NCBI RefSeq assembly: GCF_910592395.1
Contig: NC_088318.1
Span: 8,802,349-8,866,348 of the forward strand
Direction: 5' to 3'
Length of the DNA stretch: 64,000 nt
Origin: Lineus longissimus
Taxonomy: Eukaryota; Nemertea; Pilidiophora; Heteronemertea; Lineidae
Both the position numbers and the translations under genes were made by a program. The notes beneath the pieces were generated by a model. It was not told the DNA's origin, did no database searches, and worked only from the letters and a program-made list of their open reading frames with translations. Below are positions 32,201 through 40,972 of the stretch, piece after piece (the first letter of the stretch is position 1; every line of letters starts with the position of its first letter).

Positions 32201-34165
32201 AGAATATATATTCGCTGTTAGTTTGGGTGATTTTAGGGAGCACGTCCATCTTTTGAGGCTAACTTGTCATCCAAAAGTTTCGAGATCCCCGCAATGGCGG
32301 ATAAACATTCATCAAAAGAATTACGAATTTGGGCAAGTTTATCAAACTGTGCGCCCTAAACACCTGAGTATGTCTCAAAATCACCCAGACTCTACGCATG
32401 AGATATACCTTCACTGAAAATAATTGCTGAAACCTCGTTTAACGTGTCACGAGTGCTGTTCTGTTCTGCGACCACATCTGTTCACTCACGGATATAGGAG
32501 CCTTGACCACGAGGAGCTGATGAGGCAAAGTCGTATAACTGTCTTAACCTTGCACTATCTCATGGTCATTTGACATCGGTGCAGTGCTGAATTTGCCGTC
32601 AGAAGACGAACCAGTATATTCCAGCCGTATTTCGTTCTTTTTTGCTGTAATACTTTTACTTTAAAAAGACTGAATAAACAAACCTACTGTGGCAGTTAGT
32701 TTAAAAAGATATTATTGCATGATACGTTTTTACTCTTAGTGCTGATCGGTCATACCCCTTGGACTTGGCCGTAACCTTGCATACTGGTTGTCTCGATGCC
32801 GTATGCTATGACCATGTATATATCTACTGGACTGGTTTGTTGCACCATATTGAAGGAATTTGATGTAAAGATCAAGACACTTCCCTCACATCACAATCTA
32901 CACCTCAAAAGAATGGTTTTAAAATCATTGCCATGATTCCCGGTTGCCCCTATGTTGTGACCATGCATCAACTGGCCTGGTATGTCACAACCTACACTTC
33001 AAAGGAATTCGAAGTCTATATCGCATTTATTTTTTGTCCCCAGGTTGTGACTTTTCATCTCCTAGATGCCGAGTGGTTTGTCTCACTCAGCCTCAAAATT
33101 CATCAAAGGATAAGAAAGACGTTGAGGTTCAAATTGCATTTACTGGCTGTCTACTGGGTTGTGACAATGCATATGCTGAGTTGTCGTAGTCCCAAAACCA
33201 TCGCTGATTCTAGTAATGCATGTGCACCTACTGTCACAACCTTCAGCTGGTTATTTGCCTGTGATTTACCTGGTTGTCCTGGTGCTCATTTTTAACATGA
33301 CAAAAACACTATCACCAGGGATATGGTCTGCAATTTGCTGTTAGGCAAATTGCCCAATGCTAGTCTTCAAATTATTTTCTCTTTCAATTTTTGGCACATC
33401 TTTTTTACACATACTGGAAAATTATTTATTTTTATTTTACCTTCATATATCCTGTAGGAGCTAGCATCACAATTGTGATTAATTGGTTTGTAAAGTGCTG
33501 CTAACAAACTCCACAAAAAACACTTCCCGTCATTACATTGTACATTAATTATCGAACTAGATTTGAAAAGAAGTTTAATGAAGTGCCCTCCTTTGGTATC
33601 TCTGTACGCAACTAAAAATAAATCCGCTCTGTTTATCTTTTTAAATGTCATTCCACTTCCTTTAAACTATCTCTCTTCGATTTGTAGTGTGATGTAATCC
33701 AAGCATCTTTGTACGGCAACTTCTGGTTTTGATTTTAAAATTACAACTTCAAATGGAGATTGAATTCCATGAAGTATTTCATCGTTAATCTTCAAAAAAG
33801 AAGCTTTAGAGAAGTTAGCTACCACATTAATACTTATCTCAAAATGATAGCTTTTCAGAAGTGACAAAATCTCAACAAATTTCTCTTTGTAATTCGACAA
33901 GTCTGTTACTACTTGTGGTTGTCTAAATTGCACAGTTACAAAATCTGAGGGTAAATGGTTTTTTTCCTTTCTTCCAAATTTGTTTACTATTTCTATTCCT
34001 TTAATTTTTTCCCGCCATTGACAAAAAATCTTCCTCGTTTTTTGTGAGTTTATTAGTTTCTTCCGCTGGAACTTCATTCACTGGCTCTTCCGCTGGAACT
34101 ATTCTGAATTTGGGGAACTTCGTTCTTAGGATTGCCAACTCCCATTGGAGCGCCAGCTCCCGCTG
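29273..34165 (-). pseudogene. Protein-primed family B DNA polymerase (PolB), split by a Helitron-like insertion
   Basis: It would replicate the element using a terminal protein primer. The N-terminal region is at 34077-33370, with FVTVQFRQPQ and CNDGKCFLWSLLAALY. The gene is then interrupted by 31723-33363 and resumes with INIFGLVRT (31710). A C..C...H...C finger follows (LCKRCMNAF...HKKKC, about 31490-31540). The exonuclease part from 31365 has MYVDFKA, CYHCGK...VRDHDHYSGKFRG, NNLSHYDSHLF and YLKSDVLLLADLFE. The polymerase part has SAPGLTWQAGL, the YVDANTLYGWAM segment near 30140, LYLDTDSF (motif C, about 29760) and GYFKDE. The C-terminus ends near 29273. In-frame stops near 30165, 29650 and 29391 and frameshifts near 31400, 30240, 29730 and 33370 leave it dead. 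The start cannot be fixed. Confidence 0.9.
31723..33363 (+). mobile_element. Helitron2/Helentron-like non-autonomous element inside PolB
   Basis: The 3' end has a perfect 9-bp stem (GCAATTTGC/GCAAATTGC, 33330-33353), ten bases, then CTAG at 33360-33363, followed by T. The 5' end (31725-31756) is a palindrome, AGACCATATCCACA with its complement. GGATATGGTCT at 33319-33329, just before the 3' hairpin, inverts the 5' end. Asymmetric inverted repeats plus a 3' hairpin and CTRR terminus match the Helitron2/Helentron structure. Removing it restores adjacency of two PolB segments. The 1,641 bp contain no Rep/helicase. Degenerate units with 'gttgtgacc.tgcat' (32804, 32950, 33043, 33157) fill its 3' half. 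Confidence 0.75.
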
Positions 34166-34180
34166 GTGTTAGTGTTTTAT

Positions 34181-34309
34181 TTAAGACATTTTTTTTGTAT
34201 TATTTTTATGTTTTTCAGATTTTAGGTGGTGGTTGTAGTTTTTCTTTAAAACTTCAGAAAGACAATTTCGACAAAATTCTTTTTTAGGTTGATACTTTTT
34301 TTGTTCCAT
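34181..34309 (-). CDS. 42-residue C2H2-type finger protein upstream of PolB
   Basis: A very short intact frame that starts in CTTAAATGGAAC and ends at TAA 34181-34183. It contains FCRNCLSEVLKKNYNHHLKS, followed by EKH: Cys-x2-Cys then a His-His and a final His, the pattern of a single C2H2/U1-type finger, with lysine-rich flanks. It lies directly upstream of PolB on the same strand. The start carries the TAAATG signal common to this element. A single intact finger with basic tails suggests a nucleic-acid-binding accessory protein. That is inference from motif only. Confidence 0.6.
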   Translation of the reverse strand: MEQKKYQPKKEFCRNCLSEVLKKNYNHHLKSEKHKNNTKKMS

Positions 34310-34364
34310 TTAAGATTTTTTTTTCTTAAATTGTTAAATCGTCTATTTAAAAAAAGTACTATAA

Positions 34365-34709
34365 ATGGAGGGTAAAATAAGTGAAAATAAAGGAGTCGAA
34401 AATGTCGAAAATCTATCAACATTTTTAGAGGATTTGAACATGGATTTCAAACCTAAAACTCTAAAAAATTATGGTAAACTCGAAGACATAGAAAAAGGAG
34501 AGAAATAAAAAATAAAAGATATTTGTAGAACACAAGGTAGGTTTGGGGAGAGATTAGAAATAACAGTAGTGTTTTCGAAATTAGGTAGTATTCATGAAAT
34601 AACAACGAATCTACCAGAACGTTACAACAGGATGACGGAATCCCAGAGGAAAACATTGAAGGGAAATTCTGATATTTACTTTGTTTACAAAGGGAAAAAT
34701 AAAAACTAA
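34365..34709 (+). pseudogene. Small possible OB-fold protein, copy 1 (one stop)
   Basis: Start ATGGAGGGT in TATAAATGG. It encodes LKNYGKLEDIEKGEK, a stop near 34507, then KIKDICRTQGRFGERLEITV, an I.EIT..LPERYNRMT block and a terminal IYFVYKGKNKN. The pattern 'Y.kledle.G..Y.i.dl....fG.rl.it......LPeRy' recurs in many animal transposon-linked small proteins and resembles an RPA-like OB-fold strand order. It is paralogous to 36726-37172 and reads away from PolB. Single-stranded DNA binding is an inference from that resemblance only. Confidence 0.55.
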
Positions 34710-35040
34710 CATCATGAATCTCATTTGTTCAATAAATCTAAAATTCTTAAAATTAAAAAAAAAACAAAAAAAACTTAAAACCTCTAAACTTAAAAAAATT
34801 AAAAAATGAAAAATAAAAAACAAAACTTAAAATCTCTAAACTTAAAAAACTGAAAAAAACTGAAAAATGAAAAAAACCTTAAAGGCCATATATCTAGGTT
34901 TGAAAACATGCTTGATACTCATGCCTGATACTTGATACTTAAAAAAAAAAGATCCCAGACATTAAAAAAATTCTAATAATAAAGTCATTATTTAGTTATT
35001 TCAATTTTCAATTTTAAACTATTTGAATTTCCCACCACAC
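34710..35040. repeat. AT-rich 'cttaaaaaactgaaaaa' degenerate array
   Basis: Irregular repeats of 'aaacttaaaa' and 'aactgaaaaa' continue on the other side of the THAP insert at about 36560-36640. This indicates one array split by the insertion. A 'atgcctgatacttgatactt' duplication lies at about 34910-34940. Confidence 0.6.
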
Positions 35041-35118
35041 ACAACTTTAGATTAGTTCAACATGTGGCCGCTAGGGATTTTTTGATGACGTAGATCAGGC
35101 CAGTCAGAACAAAGCAAG

Positions 35119-35295
35119 ATGGCTTCCGCATACAGTTCAGAGAGTGAGAGCAGTGAAATTGAGGATGTTTTGGTCGATACAGAAGGATATTTAAACGTTG
35201 AGCCGTACATGTTCGAGCCATTAATATCACTAGATCATAATGAGAGTTTACGTTTTTTGGCTAACGAACGTTCCTTTGGAGGCTGTCGCATGTAA
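35119..35295 (+). pseudogene. YxFEP-box fragment 1 (P2X7-like/transposon N-terminus)
   Basis: The frame begins MASAYSSESESSEIEDVL and includes VEPYMFEPL, then stops at 35293-35295. The acidic serine-rich lead followed by YMFEP resembles N-termini of transposon ORFs annotated as P2X purinoceptor 7-like. It is too short to be a whole protein. A spliced exon is possible but no donor is certain. Confidence 0.4.
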
Positions 35296-35591
35296 GTGGG
35301 GTTGGTCAAATCGAATACAGATGGGACAGCTGTTTTTAACAAGTGGCATTTAATATTCAGTTGGATGCAGATATCCGGCTTCATGTGATAATCCGTATCG
35401 ATAAAGTGATCACTGCAAAGTTTGGCCGAAGGCCCAGGCTTCCAACACTCCAAACGTTTGCACTTCCGAATCCACAGCTTCCTCCTCTCTCTTTCAACTG
35501 GCTTTGGAAATTCATGAAAATGGATCCCATCCGTCATTCGATTGTTCTTTGTGCTATCCTTGACACAATTCGGAGCCACACAATACACCAT
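35235..35591 (-). CDS. THAP-domain protein (zinc-dependent DNA binding), N-terminal part
   Basis: A 118-residue frame starting MVYCVAPNCVKDSTKN. C2CH signature: the CVAPNC pair, then Cys in LECWKP or the following KLCSDHF with His. The KLCSDHF block and a closing LLKTAVPSVFDL block correspond to the conserved end of THAP domains (AVP..F). The rest is basic (RSLAKKRKLSL). THAP domains bind DNA in P-element, Kolobok and host regulatory proteins. No catalytic part is present downstream, so this is an exon or a fragment of a transposase or host-like protein. The domain itself is intact. Confidence 0.75.
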   Translation of the reverse strand: MVYCVAPNCVKDSTKNNRMTDGIHFHEFPKPVERERRKLWIRKCKRLECWKPGPSAKLCSDHFIDTDYHMKPDICIQLNIKCHLLKTAVPSVFDLTNPTYMRQPPKERSLAKKRKLSL

Positions 35592-36087
35592 AGTGAATGA
35601 AACACATTACTTCCAGGTGTGCATAATTAATTAAGGCCCTCCTGCTTTTATAATTGCATGACATGTACAGATAGCCTGATCTACATCACAACTTTTGCTG
35701 AACCCGCCGCCTGGCTCTAACAAGCCAGTTGCTAGCCTGATTAGGTTATCAAGTTGTCAAACACATAATTGGCTATATCTTCAAAATGGATGGAGTTAAT
35801 TGCATTTGGTTTTCTGTATTGTATATAGTGTTAGGTACACTTTTGAAATCGTCTTACAGCAGAAAATGGCAAAAAACCTGGAGTTATGGCCTTTAAAGGG
35901 AAGCTATGGAAATAAATTGATGCAGCAAAATCATATATTTTTTTAAACAAATACGTACCAAGTTACATGACAAACAAATACTCTACACCAAGGATATGAT
36001 GAATATTCCTAGATAGTGCAGAAAATTGCATTTAATAAGCAGTTTGCTGGGTAGCCATGTTTGTTCAAATCTCCCGGGCGAATGACG

Positions 36088-36309
36088 TCATGGCTGCAGT
36101 GGGGTTTTTTCATCAAGGCGACTACTATTTGTTTCCACTAAGTTTCCAGACCTTTTTCTACCCTGGTACCTTGGATCAAACACATAGGGAACTAGACCTG
36201 CTCGTTCTTCTGCTGATGCACGGTTGTAATCGAAGGATTCATCGCCGGACGTCGACGAAATCGAAGAACTGTCATCTCTCATTTCGCTGTCATTCCAAGC
36301 ATTCGCCAT
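36088..36309 (-). pseudogene. YxFEP-box fragment 2
   Basis: The frame MANAWNDSEMRDDSSSIS... includes LVPYVFDPRYQGRKR. It is arranged like fragment 1 (acidic serine-rich lead, then Y.F.P) but on the opposite strand, ~1 kb away. Together with the THAP domain it may be part of one transposon with divergent genes. Short and incomplete. Confidence 0.4.
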
Positions 36310-36725
36310 TGTTCGAACAACTGATTGTCACAATGGCTGCTTCCATGACGTCATTGGCTCTCCGTTTGGAGGAGAAACCAGATTAAAATCCACCAGGATG
36401 GCGGCATACTTGATTAAAAAATAAGCAATTAAAATCATCCATTTCACTCATAAATGTTTGTTTATTTATAAAACCAAGAGCCACAGTGGTTGTTAAGAAT
36501 ACGCAGTTTACGTAGATGTTAAGGCTGTAACTGTTGGTCGAATGGGAAATAGCTTCCTTTTAAACTCTCTAAACTTAAAAAAACTGAAAAACTGAAATAT
36601 AAAAAAACTTAAAATCTCAAAACTTAAAAAACAGTGGAGCTCCTCGAAAAATAAAAAAGACAATTAACAAAAAGCTGAGGGGATAAAACTTAATTATTCG
36701 TCTACTTGAAAAAAAAGTATTATAA

Positions 36726-37172
36726 ATGGAGGGTGAAATAAACAAAAAAGATCTAAACTACAATTTAAACAGATATTTCTTAGGTGAGGATATATTCTAC
36801 GGATTAATGATAAACGACAATTTAAACAGATATTTTAACATGGGGTTCCAACCCAAAACAAAAGATCTTTGTACTCATTATAACAATTTCAACAGATATT
36901 TAAATTATAAAACAAAAAAGTATTATGGTAAGTTTGAAGATTTAGAAATGGGTGAAAGATATAAAATTAAGGATCTTTGTATTCATTATAGTAAGTTTGG
37001 TAAAAGACTGGAAATTACTCAAGTGTTTCCCCTTCCCGGGAGTGTTGGTGAAATAACATTTGATCTCCCAGAACGTTACAACAAAATGACAGAATTGGAG
37101 ATGGAAGAATTAAAAGAAAATCCTGATATTTACTTTGTTTACAAGGGGGGAAATAAAAATCTCATTTGTTGA
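36726..37172 (+). CDS. Small possible OB-fold protein, copy 2 (intact)
   Basis: A 148-residue open frame starting MEGEINKKDLNYNLNRYF in TATAAATGGAGGG. The middle has three related short segments with 'NRYF'/'NRYL' and two 'KDLC.HY' repeats. The C-terminal half (YYGKFEDLEMGERYKIKDL, then LEITQVFPLPG and FDLPERYNKMT) matches copy 1 at 34365. Upstream bases are also alike (gtcta.tt.aaaaaaagta.tataaATGGAGGG), so the duplication includes the start signal. It is one of the few intact frames, so it may be the more recently used copy. Function unknown; an OB-fold ssDNA-binding role is inferred only. Confidence 0.6.
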   Translation: MEGEINKKDLNYNLNRYFLGEDIFYGLMINDNLNRYFNMGFQPKTKDLCTHYNNFNRYLNYKTKKYYGKFEDLEMGERYKIKDLCIHYSKFGKRLEITQVFPLPGSVGEITFDLPERYNKMTELEMEELKENPDIYFVYKGGNKNLIC

Positions 37173-37308
37173 ATAAATTAAAAAAATTAAAAATTAAAAA
37201 AAGCTAATATCCCAAAAATAAAATTCAAATCTTAAATTTTAAATCCTGAAAAATTAAAAATTAAATTAAAATCCTAAAACTTAAAATTCTTAAAACTAAC
37301 TTAAATAA

Positions 37309-38057
37309 ATGCGTGAAAAAATAGTTATGACTGAGTCCAAGTTGTTAGGTGGTCAAAATGGTAATGATCTTACAATTCAGTTGGATGAGATGTTGTCTAA
37401 TGTTGGTGGTATGAGAATTATCTTCGCCGGACTTCCCTGCACTTTTTACAACATTTCTAGAAAACTAGATAATTACGCTTTCATAATCAAAACGGGTAAA
37501 GGCAGTCACTACCAGATGGACTCTACACAATAAAATCTTTCATTGAGGGTTTCAGAGATCAAATGGAAATAGATGGGCATAACAAAAATGCGTTACATTT
37601 TAAACTCCAAGAAACAACCGGTAAACTTGGAATCAATTGTAGAAAGAAAGTTCAACTGCAGTGTTGTCTAATCATTACGGAGAAAGTGAAAGATCTGTTC
37701 AGGTTTAATGTTTGCAAGGGGGAATTTATTGAGTTGGTAGGAAAACGTGATGAGTACATATGCGGCGATAGACAAATTAATTTTAGACCATTCGAGTACT
37801 TCCACATTCACTGCGATATAATCGATAAAAATGACATTATTTATAATTCAAGTAAGTCAGATTTACTAGCAAGAATTCCATTGAAAGAGTGTGATTTCGG
37901 TGATACACTTAAACATTATTTGACGGGGCTGAGAAACAGACCGTGTGAAGAAACATTTAACAAATTTAGAATCTGAATGACCGACGAACACAACCGTCCT
38001 GTGGATTTCAATGGAGCAGACGTACAACTAGAACTTCTATTCTCACTAAATGAGTAG
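37309..38057 (+). pseudogene. Penton-like minor capsid protein (single jelly roll)
   Basis: It starts in TTAAATAAATGCG. The N-terminal part (37309-37533) has MTESKLLGGQNGNDLTIQLD. The second frame (37563-37976) has YFHIHCDIIDKNDIIYNSSK followed by an L.RIPL block. The last frame runs from MTDEHNRPVDFNGADVQLEL to a stop at 38055. The 'hCDii....lL.riPl' and 'tDe..rpvdF.G..v.leL' segments correspond to conserved strands of Polinton minor capsid proteins. In the virion model these form vertex capsomers. Frame changes near 37530 and 37973 break it. The stop overlaps the start of the next gene by 8 bp. Confidence 0.72.
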
Positions 38058-38505
38058 AATTTGGGGTTATTTGAAACGTCTGAAAAACTGGATGAAAATC
38101 CTAGAAGAAGTTCTACATAAACCACAGATAGATCCCAGCGATCCAACACCAGCGGGAGCTGGCGCTCCAGATTGTAAATCTCCTTCCCCACCCCCAAAGC
38201 AAACACCTCCGGGATCTGACACTCCAACAGGGGCTGACACTCCAACGGGATCTGACAGTCCAATGGGAGTTGACACTACATTGTCAGTAAAGACAAATCC
38301 AGTGGGATTTGACACTCCAACAGGGGCTGACACTCCAACGGTGGATTACGACCTAAGTATACCTTTTCCCACCCCCACCAAAAGTTGTGATGTGAGCCCC
38401 CCTTTTTGTCCTCCTGACAACTACCCTCTCGATCTCTTAGACGGACAACGATTTTATCTATCAGCAGATGGATCTCTTGTACTTGATCCACCCCACAAAC
38501 GTTAA
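38050..38505 (+). CDS. Basic N-terminus, Pro/Thr/Gly-repeat protein, copy 1
   Basis: A 151-residue open frame. It opens MSRIWGYLKRLKNWMKILEE, basic and helical. A proline-rich linker (PPPKQTPPGSDTP) follows, with about six units of TPTGxDxPxG encoded by near-identical 18-bp repeats (38208-38335). The end has FYLSADGSLVLDPPHKR. The start ATG overlaps the last codons of the penton gene (CTAAATGAGTAG). A basic head plus low-complexity tail is common in minor virion or DNA-condensing proteins, but no family is recognised. Confidence 0.5.
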   Translation: MSRIWGYLKRLKNWMKILEEVLHKPQIDPSDPTPAGAGAPDCKSPSPPPKQTPPGSDTPTGADTPTGSDSPMGVDTTLSVKTNPVGFDTPTGADTPTVDYDLSIPFPTPTKSCDVSPPFCPPDNYPLDLLDGQRFYLSADGSLVLDPPHKR

Positions 38506-38529
38506 GACACACCTGAAGATTAGGAATAT

Positions 38530-38882
38530 CCAATGTGAATTCTTATCACACTTTGAACAACTAGAACTTCTCTTATTACTCAATGAGCAGAATTTGGGGT
38601 TATTCGAAGCGTCCAAAAAACTGGAAGAAAGTACCAGAAGAAGTTCAACATGAACCACACATAGACTCTCATCAAGTGGGAGCCGGAGTGTTAGCTCCTA
38701 ACGGAGCCTCGAATGATAAATCTCAAACTCCTACCACTGCTCCTTTGGGAGCCAACGTTCGTCCCCCATCCAAAGTAGCTAGCGTGCTTCGCCCGAAACA
38801 AAAACCCCCGTCGGTAAAAATAAATACTAGGATATCTACCCCCCCCCCCCCCGAAAGTTGTAGTTCCTATAGGAGATTCTAG
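38530..38882 (+). CDS. Basic N-terminus, Pro-rich protein, copy 2 with duplicated penton end
   Basis: 38550-38660 repeats 38028-38125: 'caactagaacttct' and then ATGAGCAGAATTTGGGG, with the following ~80 bp diverged. The frame from 38583 encodes MSRIWGYSKRPKNWKKVPEE, then a different Pro/Ala-rich tail ending in a poly-C tract that encodes PPPP. The unit is therefore a tandem duplication covering the 3' end of the penton gene and the start of this gene. A frame change is likely in the C-run at 38841-38852. Confidence 0.55.
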
Positions 38883-38913
38883 CATTTCACATCCTTAAAA
38901 TTATCCTAAATAA

Positions 38914-39621
38914 ATGAGTGAGCGTAACGAAAATATAATTTATCCTAATTTGCCGGAATATGTAAAATATGCAGATAAACCCCAAGAATTTAGACTCCAA
39001 CAGATTTGTGAAGTCAAGAAGTATTTGGAGGAGGAGATTGAGTTTAGGAGAAAGATATTCTCAAAGTACAAAAAAGCATTCATCGCAATTACTGGCATTA
39101 GCCACTTCCTTAATTTAACTAGTGTAGCAGCTGGATCAGTTGGTGTGTCTGCATTAGCAGGTGTAATAACAGCACCAATATGTTTGGCGTTAGGGGGAGT
39201 GAAAATTGGAAGCGCCATTATCTCATCGGCCTTGGGATAAAAAAAACATACTTAAAAAAATAGGAAAACATGAGAAAATAGGAATGTTGGCAATTTCAAA
39301 ACTCAACACCAATAAAGATTTAGTCAGTAAAGCCATTATTGATTCCCACATCACAACCGTGGAATTCTCATTAATCATAAAAGAAAAGGAGAAATATATT
39401 GCTATGAAAAATGCCATCAGAAAAAAACAAAGAAATACTCATTTAGATACTATTGATGTGGAAACCTTAAAACAATCTTTTTTAAATTGCCAAAACGGAA
39501 ATGTTGGAAAAAAATCAAGTCACAGTAAATTATGTTCACAATTATTATTCACCAGTAATCCCTTCAGTAATGCCGAGCGCAACTTTAGGAGCTTGCGCTC
39601 CCCCCTATTTCGCTTAAGTAA
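38914..39621 (+). pseudogene. Conserved Polinton hydrophobic protein with KLN motif
   Basis: The start is in CCTAAATAAATGAGTG. It has a YPNLPEYVKYADKPQEFRLQ lead, then a charged helix EEEIEFRRKIFSKYKKAF. Two adjacent hydrophobic segments follow (about residues 62-108: VAAGSVGVSALAGVITAPIC). After a stop at 39238 and a frame change comes KHEKIGMLAISKLNTNKDLV, then a segment with VEFSLIIKEKEKY. The order 'EEeie.R.k...KYk', glycine-rich membrane part and 'hekI..La.sKLNt...lvskAi.D..I...EF..i..E.e.Y' is that of a very common uncharacterised protein of animal Polintons. A virion membrane or pX-like role is speculative. Confidence 0.65.
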
Positions 39622-40964
39622 ATGATTTACTATCCGCTGGCGACAAAACATAGAAAGACTATTGATTATGACTTTTTCAATTTTGCGGTTTATGTTAATG
39701 ATGACGACTTTTTCAAAATAATAGGAAGTAATATAACTCGGGGATTTTAACGTTTGAAAAATAGATCAGATTGTTTGCGACTGGAAAAAAACCCATTGTC
39801 GTTTTACCAGAATCAATTTAACATGGCAGTGTGTTTTTCAACAACCGGCTGTGGGGTTCCGATTAACCAACACTTGAATCACAAAATTCCAATGATCAGA
39901 TCTTTTTATAGATTACACATATATTACCAGATTTGTAAAATTTTGAAAAACTTACAGATCCCTAGCCCGGGAGAAATAGATTTTAACGAAACAAATTATG
40001 GCATTAACCGGGAAAAGTTAGGAGAGTTGCTGAGCGAGTTTTGTTTAAAGGACGAGTATGATTTTTTCAGTTTTTGACGGATGGACTTCTTGGAGTGTTC
40101 CAGACTATAATCCCAACATCACAGATCCTGGTTACTACATTAATTACTCAAAAATAATTTTTTTCCTGATGCCGGTTCACGAAAATAAAATGCCTCCAAT
40201 GTTTACTTCAGATTGGTATGCTGGAATGGCTACCTTCAAATATCCAGATACTTTCATCAAGTGTCATGTTAATCAACACAAAAATGTTTTTGACGTTATC
40301 AAACAGAACCACGGTCAAACGAATCAACAATTCATGATTTTTAAGTCATCTGGTTTCTCAAACCCCGGTATCGAGCGATTCTGTCCGAACATATGTTTAC
40401 TGCATACTAAGGGCCCAAGCACTCACCAGAACCCCGATTACGGGAGCAACAGGAACTGAATTTGATGCCCAGAAAGAATTTACCAAACTTTTAAAAGACT
40501 CAATCAACAAACATGCCGACATTCCTACCTCCATTCAAAGGTATTAAAAATCAATTGCCGAAACCCACACCAGATTGGATTGTGTAATCGCCCCGGGTTT
40601 ATATATCATTGGGTCAAACATGGTCTTGAAAATTGCGAAAATAATGAATTACAAAAATAATATTTTGATAGCACCATCAAAAATGAGTATTGGGAAAAAT
40701 GATATCAACCGCAAAAAGAACACTGCACCTCCTTTAATGAAAGGTCCATCCGTAAAGACTTACAAATTGAAAGCGGTGGATAAAAAGGTCCCTGAGGAGC
40801 GCCAGCCCCCGATGGAGGAGGAAATGCCGCAGGAAAAAACATTAAGTGGGGAAATTTCTACCGACCATGAAAACATTAAATTTGTTTTAGCCACTGCGGT
40901 CGGTGGAGTTGTAAGTTTAATTTGGTATTTTAAGTACTCTAAATGGCTGATGGCGGATGAGTAG
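39622..40964 (+). pseudogene. Conserved Polinton protein with C-terminal membrane anchor
   Basis: The start is in GTAAATGATT. Blocks in order: an acidic lead (YDFFNFAVYVNDDDFFKI), then AVCFSTTGCGVPINQHLNHK with a PMIRSFYRLHIYYQ follow-up, a GIERF block near 40370, a TG.EFDAQKEF block near 40460, IAPGLYIIGSNMVLKIAKI, and a C-terminal FVLATAVGGVVSLIWYFKY membrane segment. This order is the same as in a large uncharacterised protein encoded next to the capsid genes of many vertebrate and invertebrate Polintons. Frames change near 39750, 40065, 40400 and 40560. The end overlaps nothing; the next ATG follows after 8 bp. Confidence 0.65.
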
Positions 40965-40972
40965 AACTTGAA

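Larger units (their letters stand above)
35041..36530. mobile_element. Insert carrying a THAP domain and two YxFEP-type fragments
   Basis: AT-rich Polinton spacer stops near 35040 and resumes near 36540. Between them the base composition is higher in GC and codes for a THAP domain (35591-35235, minus). Two short acidic fragments point in opposite directions: 35119-35295 (+), containing NVEPYMFEPL, and 36309-36088 (-), containing GLVPYVFDP. The latter motif is typical of P2X7-like or transposon-associated proteins with a YxFEP box. I cannot find terminal repeats or a target duplication, so the type is open: a THAP-type (P or Kolobok-like) transposon or a captured composite. Confidence 0.5.

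Noticed and set aside
38067-38333. Minus-strand Gly/Val-rich frame opposite the Pro-rich gene
   Set aside because: Mirror of the 18-bp coding repeats on the + strand.
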